A model generated the notes under the pieces. That model worked only from the letters and a program-made list of their open reading frames with translations. It made no database searches and was not told the origin of the DNA. A stretch of 64,000 bases of DNA from Sphingobacterium sp. UBA5670. Its GTDB lineage: Bacteria > Bacteroidota > Bacteroidia > Sphingobacteriales > Sphingobacteriaceae. A program made the position numbers and the translations under genes. The stretch spans positions 376,917 through 440,916 of the forward strand of contig NZ_DIIM01000002.1 in assembly GCF_002420705.1 (NCBI RefSeq), given 5' to 3'. Shown here piece by piece: positions 7,912 through 17,020 of this stretch. Positions within the stretch are counted from its first letter, which is position 1. The number at the start of each line of letters is the position of its first letter.

Positions 7912-9393
7912 ATGAGCGACAATACAGTCCTGCACCCAACAACGATCGTTATTTTTGGTGCAACAGGGGATTTGGCAAAAAGAAAGCTTTTTCCTGCCTT
8001 TTATAATTTATATATCGATGGCAGAATGCCAAAAGGTTTTAATATTTTAGCTTTAGGAAGAGCCGAAAATACGGATGAAAAATTCAGTGCTTATATTAAA
8101 GAGAATCTGGAGACTTTTTCCAGAAAGACTGTAGTCAAGGAAGATTGGGCTGGTTTTCAGGCTCACATCAGCTATTTTCAGCATCAGCTTGATGAAGAAA
8201 GCTCTTATCGGAATTTATATCAGAAACTGGAAAATTTCGATAAAGTGTACGGAATGAGAGGAAACAGACTTTTCTATTTGTCCATTGCACCAAACTTTGT
8301 TTCGGTAATTTCAAACCATCTTAAAAATACGTCAATAGCATCTGATCCTGCAACAGATCGAATAATTATCGAAAAACCTTTTTGTCACAATAAAGAATCT
8401 GCCATTGAGCTGAATAATCTTCTTTCACAGACTTTCCAGGAAGAACAAATTTATCGTATCGATCATTATTTAGGTAAAGAAACAGTTCAGAATATTTTGG
8501 CGTTCAGGTTCGGAAATTCAATTTTTGAACCTCTTTGGAACCACAGACATATAGAATCGGTGCAGATTACAGTTGCCGAACAAGTAGGAGTGGAAACAAG
8601 AGCCAGTTTTTATGAGCAGACAGGAGCTTTGCGCGATATGATTCAGAACCATCTTTTGCAAATTCTTTGCATGGTTGCTATGGAACCTCCGGCTTCACTC
8701 GAATCAGGTGAGATCAGGGATCGTAAAGTTGATGTTTTAAAATCCATCCGTAGGATTTCTCCCGAAAAAGTAGATCATTATGCGGTAAGAGGACAGTACG
8801 GACGAGGCAAAGTGAATGGACTAAAAGTAAATGGCTATCGCCAGGAAGAGGGAATTGCTCATGATTCCAATACGGAAACATTTGTTGCTATTAAGTTTTA
8901 CCTCGATAATGAAAGATGGGAGGATGTTCCTTTTTATGTTCGTACCGGGAAGAAGATGAAAGAAAAGCATTCTTATATAACGATTCAGTTTAAGCCACTT
9001 CCAAATTCTACGTTTTCAGAAAGCACCTCGCTTCTGTCGGCTAACCGATTGGTTATTAATATCCAGCCACAAATGGACATCAGATTGCAGTTTATGTCTA
9101 AAAAGCCAGGCTTGTCTTTAGAGCTTAAACCTGTGGAAATGATTTTCGATAATTTTGCCTGTCAGACCGATACGCCCGAAGCTTATGAAACTCTTTTATT
9201 GGAAGCACTTGTGGGAGACCTTACATTGTTTATGCGCTCTGATCAGGTAGAAGAAGCTTGGGATGTGATAAAAACGATTCAGGAAACCTGGGAAAAAACC
9301 AAAGACCCATCTTTCCCAAATTATGCTTCAGGCAACTGGGGGCCTGATGAAAGTGATGCATTGGTAGAGCGGCAGGGACATCAGTGGGTTTAA
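7912..9393 (+). CDS. zwf: Glucose-6-phosphate 1-dehydrogenase
   Basis: 493 aa, normal length. Oxidises glucose-6-phosphate to 6-phosphogluconolactone, yielding NADPH. N-terminal dinucleotide motif VIFGATGDLAKRKLFPAFYNL, the active-site RIDHYLGKETVQN with the catalytic Lys/His, and EKPFCHNKESA are visible. Second gene of the operon; the start ATG is 9 bp after the gnd stop and pgl follows 17 bp later. Confidence 0.97.
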   Translation: MSDNTVLHPTTIVIFGATGDLAKRKLFPAFYNLYIDGRMPKGFNILALGRAENTDEKFSAYIKENLETFSRKTVVKEDWAGFQAHISYFQHQLDEESSYRNLYQKLENFDKVYGMRGNRLFYLSIAPNFVSVISNHLKNTSIASDPATDRIIIEKPFCHNKESAIELNNLLSQTFQEEQIYRIDHYLGKETVQNILAFRFGNSIFEPLWNHRHIESVQITVAEQVGVETRASFYEQTGALRDMIQNHLLQILCMVAMEPPASLESGEIRDRKVDVLKSIRRISPEKVDHYAVRGQYGRGKVNGLKVNGYRQEEGIAHDSNTETFVAIKFYLDNERWEDVPFYVRTGKKMKEKHSYITIQFKPLPNSTFSESTSLLSANRLVINIQPQMDIRLQFMSKKPGLSLELKPVEMIFDNFACQTDTPEAYETLLLEALVGDLTLFMRSDQVEEAWDVIKTIQETWEKTKDPSFPNYASGNWGPDESDALVERQGHQWV

Positions 9394-9410
9394 AATCTAA
9401 TTAAAAGAAA

Positions 9411-10121
9411 ATGAATATTACAATATTTGATAATCTGGATGCCTTATATAAAAAAGCCGCTGATACATTTGTTGAGCTTTCGGAACAAGCAATCCAGAAG
9501 CATGATAAATTTGTGGTTGCGTTGAGTGGTGGCTCTTCACCGAAAGCCATCTTTAGTTTATTAGCTACTCCCGAATATGCAGATAAAATAATTTGGGACA
9601 AAATCCATTTTTTTTGGGTAGATGAAAGATGGGTTTCTCTTGAAGATGAGAAAAGTAATTTTAAGATGACTTTGGAAGTCCTTTTGAATAAAGTTCCAGT
9701 CAATGAAAATCAGATTTTCCCCATGTATAAAGACGGAATTGAGCCTGAAAAATATGCTAAAGAATACGAAGATCAAATCAGAAATGTTTTGGGAGCTGAC
9801 GGTATTTTTGATTTCATCCTTTTAGGAATGGGGGATGATGGCCACACAGCTTCTCTGTTTCCAGGTGAAAAGATCTTACAAGAAAAAGAAAAATGGGTTG
9901 ATGCCTACTATCTAAAGCCACAGGAAATGTTCAGAATTACGTTGACTGAACCTATCATCAATAAAGCTGAAAATATTCTGATTGTTACATTTGGCAAATC
10001 CAAGAAAAACGCTTTGAATGAAGTTCTTCATGGTGTATATAATCCTGAACTATATCCGTTACAGTTAATTGAAAAGAAAGCAGGAGTCCAGATTTTTACT
10101 GATAAAGAAGCTGGAGTTTAA
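9411..10121 (+). CDS. pgl: 6-phosphogluconolactonase
   Basis: 236 aa. Hydrolyses 6-phosphogluconolactone, linking zwf and gnd. Motifs of the DevB/SOL type: VVALSGGSSPKAIFSLLA, HFFWVDERWV..EDEKSNF, and FILLGMGDDGHTASLFPG. Last gene of the operon, 17 bp after zwf. The gene order gnd-zwf-pgl completes the oxidative pentose-phosphate branch. Confidence 0.96.
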   Translation: MNITIFDNLDALYKKAADTFVELSEQAIQKHDKFVVALSGGSSPKAIFSLLATPEYADKIIWDKIHFFWVDERWVSLEDEKSNFKMTLEVLLNKVPVNENQIFPMYKDGIEPEKYAKEYEDQIRNVLGADGIFDFILLGMGDDGHTASLFPGEKILQEKEKWVDAYYLKPQEMFRITLTEPIINKAENILIVTFGKSKKNALNEVLHGVYNPELYPLQLIEKKAGVQIFTDKEAGV

Positions 10122-10551
10122 TTGAATTGTCTTTTCATCCGAATGCCCTTTATTTTCAATTGTATTTTTGGGGTAGGCAGTATGCATGCGAAAGATTTAG
10201 GAACACGTTAGATTTCTATAAAATCGCAACAAGGAGTATGAGTAGAAGGAGGAACCTAACGCCATACAACACAGGATTCCATTATATGCAGGAATATTAA
10301 CCTCCATTTCGATATTGAGATTATCAAAAAGACCTTTCCGCAATTACGGAAAGGTCTTTTTTATTCCTCTTTTCGTGCGATGGAAGGAAATATATTGATC
10401 CTAAAAATACGCAGATTTTAGCTGAGTATAAGATGAATTTTCTGGAGCGGTCTACAGGACATTTCCCTCAGCAATTGGGACCTGAGGTGAAACAAAAAAA
10501 TCATAGCAGGTTTTAGTGAATTTCCGAAGATTGACGGGAAATGACTTAAAA
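10122..10551. other. Intergenic region with terminator and a decayed gene end
   Basis: 430 bp. It holds the hairpin terminator at 10327-10362. From about 10379 to 10545 a broken frame reads KYIDPKNTQILAEYKMNFLERSTG..., then shifts frame in a run of seven A (10493-10500) to KKIIAGFSEFPKIDGK and a stop; it looks like the end of a lost gene, family not recognised. The first 200 bp show nothing I can name. Confidence 0.4.
10327..10362 (+). terminator. Rho-independent terminator downstream of pgl
   Basis: Perfect 14-bp stem AAAAGACCTTTCCG / CGGAAAGGTCTTTT around a 6-base loop CAATTA, followed by further T. It lies about 205 bp after the pgl stop. The A-rich left arm means it could also act on minus-strand transcripts of the 10552-11184 gene, i.e. 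bidirectionally. Confidence 0.85.
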
Positions 10552-11184
10552 CTATTTATTTCCTTTGACAGATTCATCTATAAGTTTCATTAGATGATCG
10601 ACAGTTTTAGCTACCTCTTCTTTCTTCACGACTAAGGTTTTTTTTTCTAGACCCGGAGGAAGAGAAATCTTACCGTTAAATTCAGGAAGAAACAAATTGA
10701 TCTTTTCCTGATCCATCTTATTGAAATTAATAAAAGTCCATTTTTTGGTTTCGTCCTCTTTTAACGCTAATAAGTAAGCCGAGGTAATAGCCATTTTGCC
10801 TTTTTCAGGCATAGACATTACCAATACCTGAGGAATAAAGCAGTAGGCTATCCCATCAATTTTTGAGACATCCATATCGACATAATTGATCGTGGAATCA
10901 ATTTTAACCCCATATTTTATAAGAGAAGAATAGAGTTCCTTGGTCAGTTTTGTTGCCTGATCTATCCCGCCCATGCTTTCAATTATGCGGGGCGATGTTT
11001 GACTTATAATACCTTCGATATCTCCAGAAATAGATGCTTTTGTCATGATAGACAGTGCTTCCCTGAGCTGAGGATCTTTTTGCGCGAAGCTTGTATGATG
11101 AAAAATAGTTAATAGCGTAATTAACCAAAATACCCTTTTTCGCTGGATGTATTTAAACCGGTTGAACCAATTGTTACTTTGCAT
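10552..11184 (-). CDS. Putative secreted protein of unknown function
   Basis: 210 aa. A basic N-terminus and hydrophobic stretch (RVFWLITLLTIFHHTSFAQ) form a likely signal peptide ending at AQ; a start at a later residue is possible because the first 15 residues are unusually long. The mature part (MTKASISGDIEGIISQTSPRIIESMGG..., WTFINFNKMDQEKINLFLPEF) resembles small Bacteroidota secreted proteins with a cystatin/NTF2-like layout, but I cannot name the family. Stands alone before the flavodoxin-RidA gene. Confidence 0.7.
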   Translation of the reverse strand: MQSNNWFNRFKYIQRKRVFWLITLLTIFHHTSFAQKDPQLREALSIMTKASISGDIEGIISQTSPRIIESMGGIDQATKLTKELYSSLIKYGVKIDSTINYVDMDVSKIDGIAYCFIPQVLVMSMPEKGKMAITSAYLLALKEDETKKWTFINFNKMDQEKINLFLPEFNGKISLPPGLEKKTLVVKKEEVAKTVDHLMKLIDESVKGNK

Positions 11185-11363
11185 AATGGAAAGAGGTTAA
11201 TTTCCGTTGAATGTACGGGTTTTTATTTACAAATCAAATTTAGATAAGTGTCTCCGTATGAAGTATATTTTATTAATCTCTATCAACGCCAAAGCACAGG
11301 AGATAGAGATTTTAATTTGACTAGATCGTATCGGAAAGCATTTTTCAGGGACACCGATGGAAT

Positions 11364-12515
11364 TTATTCAATTTCGAATATAGCCTGTATTTCGACTGAA
11401 GTATTTCCTGGGAGTGACGAGGCTCCCACCGTTGCCCTGGCGTGTTTTCCTTTTTCACCAAATACTTCTACAACCAAATCTGATGCAGCGTTCATGAGGT
11501 CAGCGTGTTTGGTATAGTCATCAGTTACATTAAAGTACCCAGTTAACTGAACACATTTTTTTATGCGGTTAAGATCGCCTCCCACAGCATCTTTTAATAC
11601 TCCCAATACATTGAGCATTGTGGTACGTGTCGCTTCCTTAACCTGCTTTTCATCCACGTCTTTACCGAGTTTTCCGGGGTACTGTAATTTCCCATCCTTT
11701 AATGCATATTGATTGATAAATATCAGGTTTCCGGTACGTACAAATGGCTGATAATTTCCAGCAGGTTTTGGAACATCAGGCAGGATAATATTTTTATTGA
11801 TCAGTTCCTGATTTATATCATTATTGTTTTTTTGTTCAATAGAAGCGGATTCTTTGTGAAATGTTCCTTGTAAGGCCTTTGCAACCTTCCCGAAGTTTTC
11901 CCCCTGATCTTCGGCAAGAAGGCGTTCATCGGAGCTCGGACGTGGCACATTTTTTATACTTACCAAGCTCGTGGTTCCTAAAACAGAATTGCCCTGAGCA
12001 ATTGATCTGTCAATTTTGTCATTTGAGCGTATGCCATTTGAAACAAGTATCATTCCATGAACCGCAAGGGTGTTCCAAAACGACTGTAAGGCAAGTTCAC
12101 GTCCTGCTCCGGTACCCGCAGACATAAATACACTGGCAGGCATTCCTTCAAGTGCGTGTTTCGCCCATAGATCTGTTGTTTTGGAGAAAAATTCGCTCAT
12201 GCCGGTACTAATATTTCCAAAATACACCGGAGAGCCAAACGCAATCCCATCATATGATGAAAGCTCCTCCATACTAATAACTGGGATGGTTTTTAAAATT
12301 GGATTGTCCGAATGCTTTACTTGTTTGATTACTGATCGAACATTTGAGTTTTTTTCTAAGCCTTTAGCAAATTCTTTTGCTAATTCTAAAGTCCCACCGT
12401 TATCGGAGTAAATAAGGACCAAGACATTTACATCTTTCTTTTGTGCCATGGATTGAGTTGATAAAGTAGTCATCATAACCATTAAAAGCAGTAATAACTT
12501 TATAAAGTTTTTCAT
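11364..12515 (-). CDS. Secreted flavodoxin-like / RidA-like fusion protein
   Basis: 383 aa from the ATG at 12515 (a longer frame opens at 12533 but overlaps the promoter). Signal peptide MKNFIKLLLLLMVMMTTLSTQSMAQ, then a WrbA-type flavodoxin domain (about 28-205; phosphate-loop region LIYSDNGGTLELAKEFAKG, FGSPVYFGNISTGMSEFF, MSAGTGAGRELA), a short linker, then a RidA/YjgF domain (about 245-383; NLIFINQYALKDGKL, TTMLNVLGVLKDAVGGDLNRIKKCVQLTG, HARATVGASSLPGNTSVEIQAIFE). The RidA Arg (R in HARATVG) that binds imino-acid carboxylates is present. Both domains are normally cytosolic and separate. A divergent AraC gene starts 58 bp away and probably regulates it. Confidence 0.85.
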   Translation of the reverse strand: MKNFIKLLLLLMVMMTTLSTQSMAQKKDVNVLVLIYSDNGGTLELAKEFAKGLEKNSNVRSVIKQVKHSDNPILKTIPVISMEELSSYDGIAFGSPVYFGNISTGMSEFFSKTTDLWAKHALEGMPASVFMSAGTGAGRELALQSFWNTLAVHGMILVSNGIRSNDKIDRSIAQGNSVLGTTSLVSIKNVPRPSSDERLLAEDQGENFGKVAKALQGTFHKESASIEQKNNNDINQELINKNIILPDVPKPAGNYQPFVRTGNLIFINQYALKDGKLQYPGKLGKDVDEKQVKEATRTTMLNVLGVLKDAVGGDLNRIKKCVQLTGYFNVTDDYTKHADLMNAASDLVVEVFGEKGKHARATVGASSLPGNTSVEIQAIFEIE

Positions 12516-12530
12516 TTCTAAGTATTTGGT

Positions 12531-12562
12531 CAAAATTAATCAAAGTACTTTTTTTAACTTTG
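12531..12562. promoter_or_regulatory. Face-to-back divergent promoters with central palindrome
   Basis: Minus-strand -7 box TAATTTTG (12538 to 12531) for the flavodoxin-RidA gene and plus-strand -7 box TAACTTTG (12555-12562) for the AraC gene are 16 bp apart. Between them is the 10-bp palindrome AAAGTACTTT (12542-12551), a candidate site through which one regulator could control both directions. Both boxes match TAnnTTTG exactly and sit about 12-16 bp before the chosen ATGs. Confidence 0.6.
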
Positions 12563-12573
12563 CCAAAAAGTGT

Positions 12574-13398
12574 ATGCAAAACGACATGGTTAAATGTGGA
12601 TTAACTGAAGTTGAGCCAGGATGCTATACGGATCGAAGTGAAAAAAAATCCTTTGTATGGTATGAAAGAAATTATCAGCATGATAACTATGAGCATTCTC
12701 ACAGTCATTATCAACTTACCTACGTTGAAGATGGTTATCAGTATTTTCATATTGAAAACAGTATTTACCTCGTTCCGCAAAATAGCCTGATCTGGATTCC
12801 TTCGGGTGTGAAACACCGTATCTCTTCTGATTCGAAAACGGTTAATTTAATGGTCCTGTTTTTTAACGATTTGCAGGCCGAAGAATTTCATAAGGAGGTT
12901 CATGTTTTTTCTTGTCCAGTGGTATTAAGAGAAATGCTTATTTACGCAAAAAAATGGAACAGGCTTAATGCCATAGATAAAGAAGAATTAAGTTTCCTAA
13001 ATACGATTATCAATAGCCTTCCTAGTTTCTGTAATGAAAGTACTTCGCTACAGATCCCTGTCCCAACCGACAAACGCCTTTCCAAGGTCTGTAATGAAAT
13101 TAATGTAAATTATGCCTCTGGGGTTGACCTCCTGGAATTGGCTTCTATAGCATCTTTGTCAGTAAGACAGATGCAACGGATATTTAAGCAAGAGACAGGA
13201 ATAACTATTTTAAAGTACCAACAGTTGCTGCGAATAGTTAAAAGCATTGAGTTACTCGACAGCGGCCAGTTTACACAGACACAGATTGCCACAATGGTTG
13301 GATACAAAAGTCTTCATGCTTTCACAAGCTCTTTTAAATTACTGATGAAAAAAAGGCCTGCAGTGAATAAGCACAAGACCAATTTGGATATAGGATGA
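12574..13398 (+). CDS. AraC-family regulator with N-terminal cupin domain
   Basis: 274 aa from ATG 12574, chosen because the TAACTTTG box lies just upstream; a longer frame (ATG 12526) would include the promoter. N-terminal cupin-like half (YEHSHSHYQLTYVEDGYQYFHI...NSLIWIPSGVKHRI) with several His, C-terminal double HTH (VDLLELASIASLSVRQMQRIFKQETGITILKYQQLLR ... TQIATMVGYKSLHAFTSSFK). Divergent from the flavodoxin-RidA gene, its likely target. Inducer unknown. Confidence 0.9.
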   Translation: MQNDMVKCGLTEVEPGCYTDRSEKKSFVWYERNYQHDNYEHSHSHYQLTYVEDGYQYFHIENSIYLVPQNSLIWIPSGVKHRISSDSKTVNLMVLFFNDLQAEEFHKEVHVFSCPVVLREMLIYAKKWNRLNAIDKEELSFLNTIINSLPSFCNESTSLQIPVPTDKRLSKVCNEINVNYASGVDLLELASIASLSVRQMQRIFKQETGITILKYQQLLRIVKSIELLDSGQFTQTQIATMVGYKSLHAFTSSFKLLMKKRPAVNKHKTNLDIG

Positions 13399-13666
13399 TA
13401 ATTTCCTTTGAGCAGATGCAGATATACTTTTGTCGTGCATTCATATTTTCCAGCGAAACCGAGGTTTCGTATTTCTTGATCTCCGGAGTTCATTATGAAT
13501 TTCACTTCAGCTCAGATATATTGTAGGATTTAAATGCATTTTGGGGAAATTTAAATATGTTGAAAATATGTTATCAATATTTTTTTTAATTTGTTGCGAA
13601 TTATAATCCGATAATAGTTGACAAGGACGGTTCTTTAAATGTCCGAGAACAACCTTGGCCTGCTTT

Positions 13667-14497
13667 CTATTCAATGAGGCTGGCCGCAATTTCTTGTTTT
13701 GAAGGTTCTCGAACAATGGTTATTTTATTGTTTTTGAAGGATATATAACCGCACTCATTAAATTTCGTTAACCATCCCATCATTGGCCATACTCTCCATT
13801 TTAGGAAAAATTGATTAGCGTTGATGACAATTGGTTTGAAGTGGTTTAAAGGGGGATTATAACTTGGATGATATTGGTGGTAGGCCAATGCGTCGATCGT
13901 GATATGGGCAACCCCATTATTCCTCGCACTGAAACCAAAATCGGTATCTTCAGCTCCATATCCAATATAATTTTGATCAAATCCTCCAATTTTATGGAAA
14001 GTCTCTTTGGTACACGCAAAATTGAGGGACCAAAAAAGTTCATAACTAAATTGATCTACATCTTTCCTGACAGGATCCGGCCTGCTGTTTTGCATCAACT
14101 GCGACATCCATCCAAGTTTATCTGCAAAGCCTTTTTTTAAATACCTTACCCGGCCGCTTATTAAGATATTTTTTGTTGAATAGGGCAGATACTGTTCTAT
14201 TAAATCATCTGCCGGGATACAATCTACGTCTAAAAAGATATTAAATAAAGAACTCGAACTTTTTATAGCCGTATTTCTTGCTTTGGCCAAATTTAATTCA
14301 CCTGCTGTATCTATTTCCAAGGACTTTATCTTAAAGGGATATTCGTCTTTGAGTGGGTAGGCACGTTCATTGATATAGACAATGATCAGCTCTATGGGTA
14401 GAATAGAATTTTTTGCGAGCCCATTCATCAGGTTTATTAGCGCGTCATGGCGTTTATGTACGATCGTCAATACAGAAATGGAAGCGGTAGGGTACAT
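13667..14497 (-). CDS. Family 2-type glycosyltransferase (galactosyltransferase-like C-terminus)
   Basis: 276 aa from ATG 14497, one base after the stop of the upstream gene; a longer frame reaches 14554 but overlaps that gene. GT-A fold: SISVLTIVHKRHDALINLMNGL at the N-terminus, the DxD metal motif in IFLDVDCIPADDLI, and a GT7-like C-terminal motif LNFACTKETFHKIGGFDQNYIGYGAEDTDFGF that places the acceptor base (ED). Last gene of a three-gene glycosyltransferase operon; donor and acceptor sugars unknown. Confidence 0.88.
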   Translation of the reverse strand: MYPTASISVLTIVHKRHDALINLMNGLAKNSILPIELIIVYINERAYPLKDEYPFKIKSLEIDTAGELNLAKARNTAIKSSSSLFNIFLDVDCIPADDLIEQYLPYSTKNILISGRVRYLKKGFADKLGWMSQLMQNSRPDPVRKDVDQFSYELFWSLNFACTKETFHKIGGFDQNYIGYGAEDTDFGFSARNNGVAHITIDALAYHQYHPSYNPPLNHFKPIVINANQFFLKWRVWPMMGWLTKFNECGYISFKNNKITIVREPSKQEIAASLIE

Positions 14498-14498
14498 A

Positions 14499-15566
14499 TT
14501 ATTTATATAAAGTTTTAAATAGATTTGAATGCAGTTTCTTAAGGCGCGCAGCAATTTCGATGGTCGCTTTTGGGTTCATCAATTTTTCCCATGCTTCGAC
14601 CTTTAATTTTTTTGCGTTTTCAATGATGTGGGACCAATTGACCTGATGTAAAGCTTGCTCTTCTATTATCGTCGCTACACCAGCATTTTGCAGTAGCTTG
14701 GCTTTTATTTTCTGCTCTTCAAAAGGCCTTTCCGCAGGTACGCAAATAACTTTTTTTCTTAAGTCGCCCAATTCCATCACGCAGTTGTGTCCCGCATTGC
14801 TTATCACGATTCCGCAATTTTTTAATATATCGTATGCAGTTTTTGAATTGCCATAATAGCTGACTCCACTAATAGCGTGATAATCTGGTATTGTGCCGAG
14901 TATATGTAGGCTGGATGTTTCAGGTAGATCTTTTCGAATTTGAGCGATGAGCTTCCAATCGAAACATGTGCCACCTTGGCCAAAAAACATCGCTATTTGA
15001 TCGTCCGCACTCGTATTGTTCTCAACCGACATGCCGCTATACTTGGAGAAGCCACCTGAATAAAATGTTTTATGCGCAAAATCATTTTCAATATCTTGAG
15101 CCATTGTTTTTGCGTATGGTGCCAACACAAAGGAAGCGCTTTCATAAGCCATTAAGTGTGCTAGGTCGGAGCGGTTGCCATGTTGTCTTACGACTACTGT
15201 TGGTATCCCACAGAGACGCGCAAGTAAAGTTATCTCGACCGACACATCAACGAATAGTAAACAGTGGTTGTGCTTAGCAAAAAATTCTGTTATAAGGTAA
15301 TTTCTATTTATTATACCCTTCACATTCAACGGAGCATAATGTAAAAAACTCAGGTCACTAGCAGCCCAATCCCGATCGCTATTGGCGGGAATATCAAATG
15401 GCAATACGATTGAACGAATACCTTTTGGTATTAAATCTTTATAAGTTTCTAATGAACTACCGAGGAAAACCACTTCGTCAGAGGGTAGTTGCGCAGCTAT
15501 AGCTAAGGCTCGAGTAAGATGACCAGACCCATGATGGTGAATGTAAAAAGCATATTTATAAGACAT
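14499..15566 (-). CDS. MurG/family 28-like glycosyltransferase
   Basis: 355 aa from ATG 15566, which overlaps the upstream gene by 11 bp. GT-B fold: N-terminal YAFYIHHHGSGHLTRALAIAAQL, middle MFFGQGGTCFDWKLI, and the C-terminal nucleotide-sugar site ISNAGHNCVMELGDLRKKVICVPAERPFEEQ, as in MurG-type enzymes. It transfers a sugar from a UDP-type donor by inference. Second gene of the operon, between a GT4 and a GT2 gene, with overlapping or abutting ends that suggest translational coupling. Confidence 0.85.
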   Translation of the reverse strand: MSYKYAFYIHHHGSGHLTRALAIAAQLPSDEVVFLGSSLETYKDLIPKGIRSIVLPFDIPANSDRDWAASDLSFLHYAPLNVKGIINRNYLITEFFAKHNHCLLFVDVSVEITLLARLCGIPTVVVRQHGNRSDLAHLMAYESASFVLAPYAKTMAQDIENDFAHKTFYSGGFSKYSGMSVENNTSADDQIAMFFGQGGTCFDWKLIAQIRKDLPETSSLHILGTIPDYHAISGVSYYGNSKTAYDILKNCGIVISNAGHNCVMELGDLRKKVICVPAERPFEEQKIKAKLLQNAGVATIIEEQALHQVNWSHIIENAKKLKVEAWEKLMNPKATIEIAARLKKLHSNLFKTLYK

Positions 15567-16641
15567 ATTTATCTGCACATTTTTTGATTACTTGAGCAAA
15601 TATATTTTCATAGGAAGATACCATATGCTGTATATCCAATGATGATTCGGCATGCACTCGACATGCTTTGCGACTAAGCTGTGCTGCGTCGTTTATGCAC
15701 TTAGCCAATTCTGTCACTGAGCAGGACGCTGTAAGACATCCAGTTTCTTTTGTCACAATTTTTGGTAGCGCTCCTCTCGCAAAGCCAGCGACTGGCGTTC
15801 CGCATGCTAAACTTTCAGCAACAACCAAACCGAAAGGTTCTTCCCAGCAGGGGGTAATCACACTTACTGCCGCATTTCCGATTAGTTCATTAAGTTGTTC
15901 GTGTGTGCAGTGCTCTACCCATTCAGCGTTTTCATCGAGAAGCGGTTTGACAAAAGTTTCGAAATAATGTTTGTCTGCGACCGAACCTGCGATTTTGATA
16001 GGTCTTCCGGCCAATTTTGCAGCCGCTATTGCGAAATGGGTTCCTTTATCGGGATGAATTCTGCCAAACCATAATGCATACTCTCCAGAGTTATTTGCTA
16101 TATAGCTCCATTTATTCAAATCAATTCCATTGTGTACGACCTTACAATCCGGTATATAGGGCTTCCACATTGATGCATTTGTTTGCGAGACAGATACATA
16201 AGTTATTTTGTTGTATCTGTTTGCTGCCATAATAGCTTTTTTCATCTCAAAAATAGGAGGTGTATGCAATACAGTTACCATCGGTGTTTCCGCCAAGGTC
16301 GCCATTGTAATAGGTACGTAATTTAGGCTATTGTTAAATATAACATCAAAATCATATTGGTCTATCTCCTGCATCAGCTCCAGATAGGCGTGATGTGTCG
16401 ATATAAAGTCTTCACTCAATTCGTGCGAGCGAAATCTACTTAACGTTTCCATATCGTAATCTACATCGCTAAGGATAGCATGCACATTTAGAGAAGGGTC
16501 CGAATGCTCACTGGCAAACAAGGTAACCTCGTGTCCCCTTTGCAGTAAAAGTTTAGTTACTTCGTATGTAAAGGCTTCCAACCCGCCCATAAATGGTTTG
16601 CGGATGGGATGTTTTAAATGAGCTAGCACTGCTATTTTCAT
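15556..16641 (-). CDS. Family 4 glycosyltransferase
   Basis: 361 aa from ATG 16641 (a longer frame starts at 16668 without advantage). GT-B fold with N-terminal MKIAVLAHLKHPIRKPFMGGLEAFTYEVTKLL, and C-terminal WFGRIHPDKGTHFAIAAAKLAG and the E-x7-E retaining motif in VITPCWEEPFGLVVAESLACGTPV. First gene of the three-gene operon. No flippase, polymerase or acyltransferase is nearby, so the product may be a short glycan or glycolipid headgroup. Confidence 0.9.
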   Translation of the reverse strand: MKIAVLAHLKHPIRKPFMGGLEAFTYEVTKLLLQRGHEVTLFASEHSDPSLNVHAILSDVDYDMETLSRFRSHELSEDFISTHHAYLELMQEIDQYDFDVIFNNSLNYVPITMATLAETPMVTVLHTPPIFEMKKAIMAANRYNKITYVSVSQTNASMWKPYIPDCKVVHNGIDLNKWSYIANNSGEYALWFGRIHPDKGTHFAIAAAKLAGRPIKIAGSVADKHYFETFVKPLLDENAEWVEHCTHEQLNELIGNAAVSVITPCWEEPFGLVVAESLACGTPVAGFARGALPKIVTKETGCLTASCSVTELAKCINDAAQLSRKACRVHAESSLDIQHMVSSYENIFAQVIKKCADKYVL

Positions 16642-17020
16642 AATATATTGATTGTATATGTGATGCACGTGACGTAACCATGCTGATTAGAACAGCACCA
16701 AGTGAAATTCGTTCACCGTTAGTAACAATTATTTTTAGGATACCCTAAAACCAGCTACTATTGAATTGACTATTTCGACGCTATCTAGGTTGATATGCTA
16801 AACTCTCGTGAAAACCTATAAAACAATAGGGATTAAGCTTCCTGGTTTTAGCATTTTATTTTAAAACAAAGCTATGTGCCAAATGGTTATTTTAGTCCTC
16901 CATTATCAATATTACGTATCATGTTAAGGTCGAGAATCAGAGTCTCGACCTTTTTTTTTGTTTAAATTTAAACTATTTCATTTTGAAAGTAGTTCAATTA
17001 TAAACCAAAGTAGATATATT
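16642..17020. other. Intergenic region with an orphan terminator
   Basis: 379 bp between divergent genes. Besides the plus-strand hairpin at 16928-16959, nothing is recognised. Because no plus-strand gene lies directly upstream of the hairpin, the stretch 16700-16927 could encode a small RNA; no TAnnTTTG box was found on the plus strand there. Confidence 0.35.
16928..16959 (+). terminator. Rho-independent terminator without an upstream gene
   Basis: Stem GGTCGAGA / TCTCGACC (8 bp), 7-base loop, then nine T. It points rightward, but the next gene on the left is on the minus strand and starts at 16641, so what it terminates is unclear: either a small RNA or read-through protection for the 78-aa gene downstream. 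Confidence 0.75.

Noticed and set aside
11248..11517. 89-aa plus-strand frame near the RidA domain
   Set aside because: Antisense to the flavodoxin-RidA gene with no family resemblance; a shadow of the coding strand.
13430..13480. CGAAACCGAGGTTTCG hairpin after the AraC gene
   Set aside because: Stem with no proper U tract; loop of two to four bases only; not convincing as a terminator.
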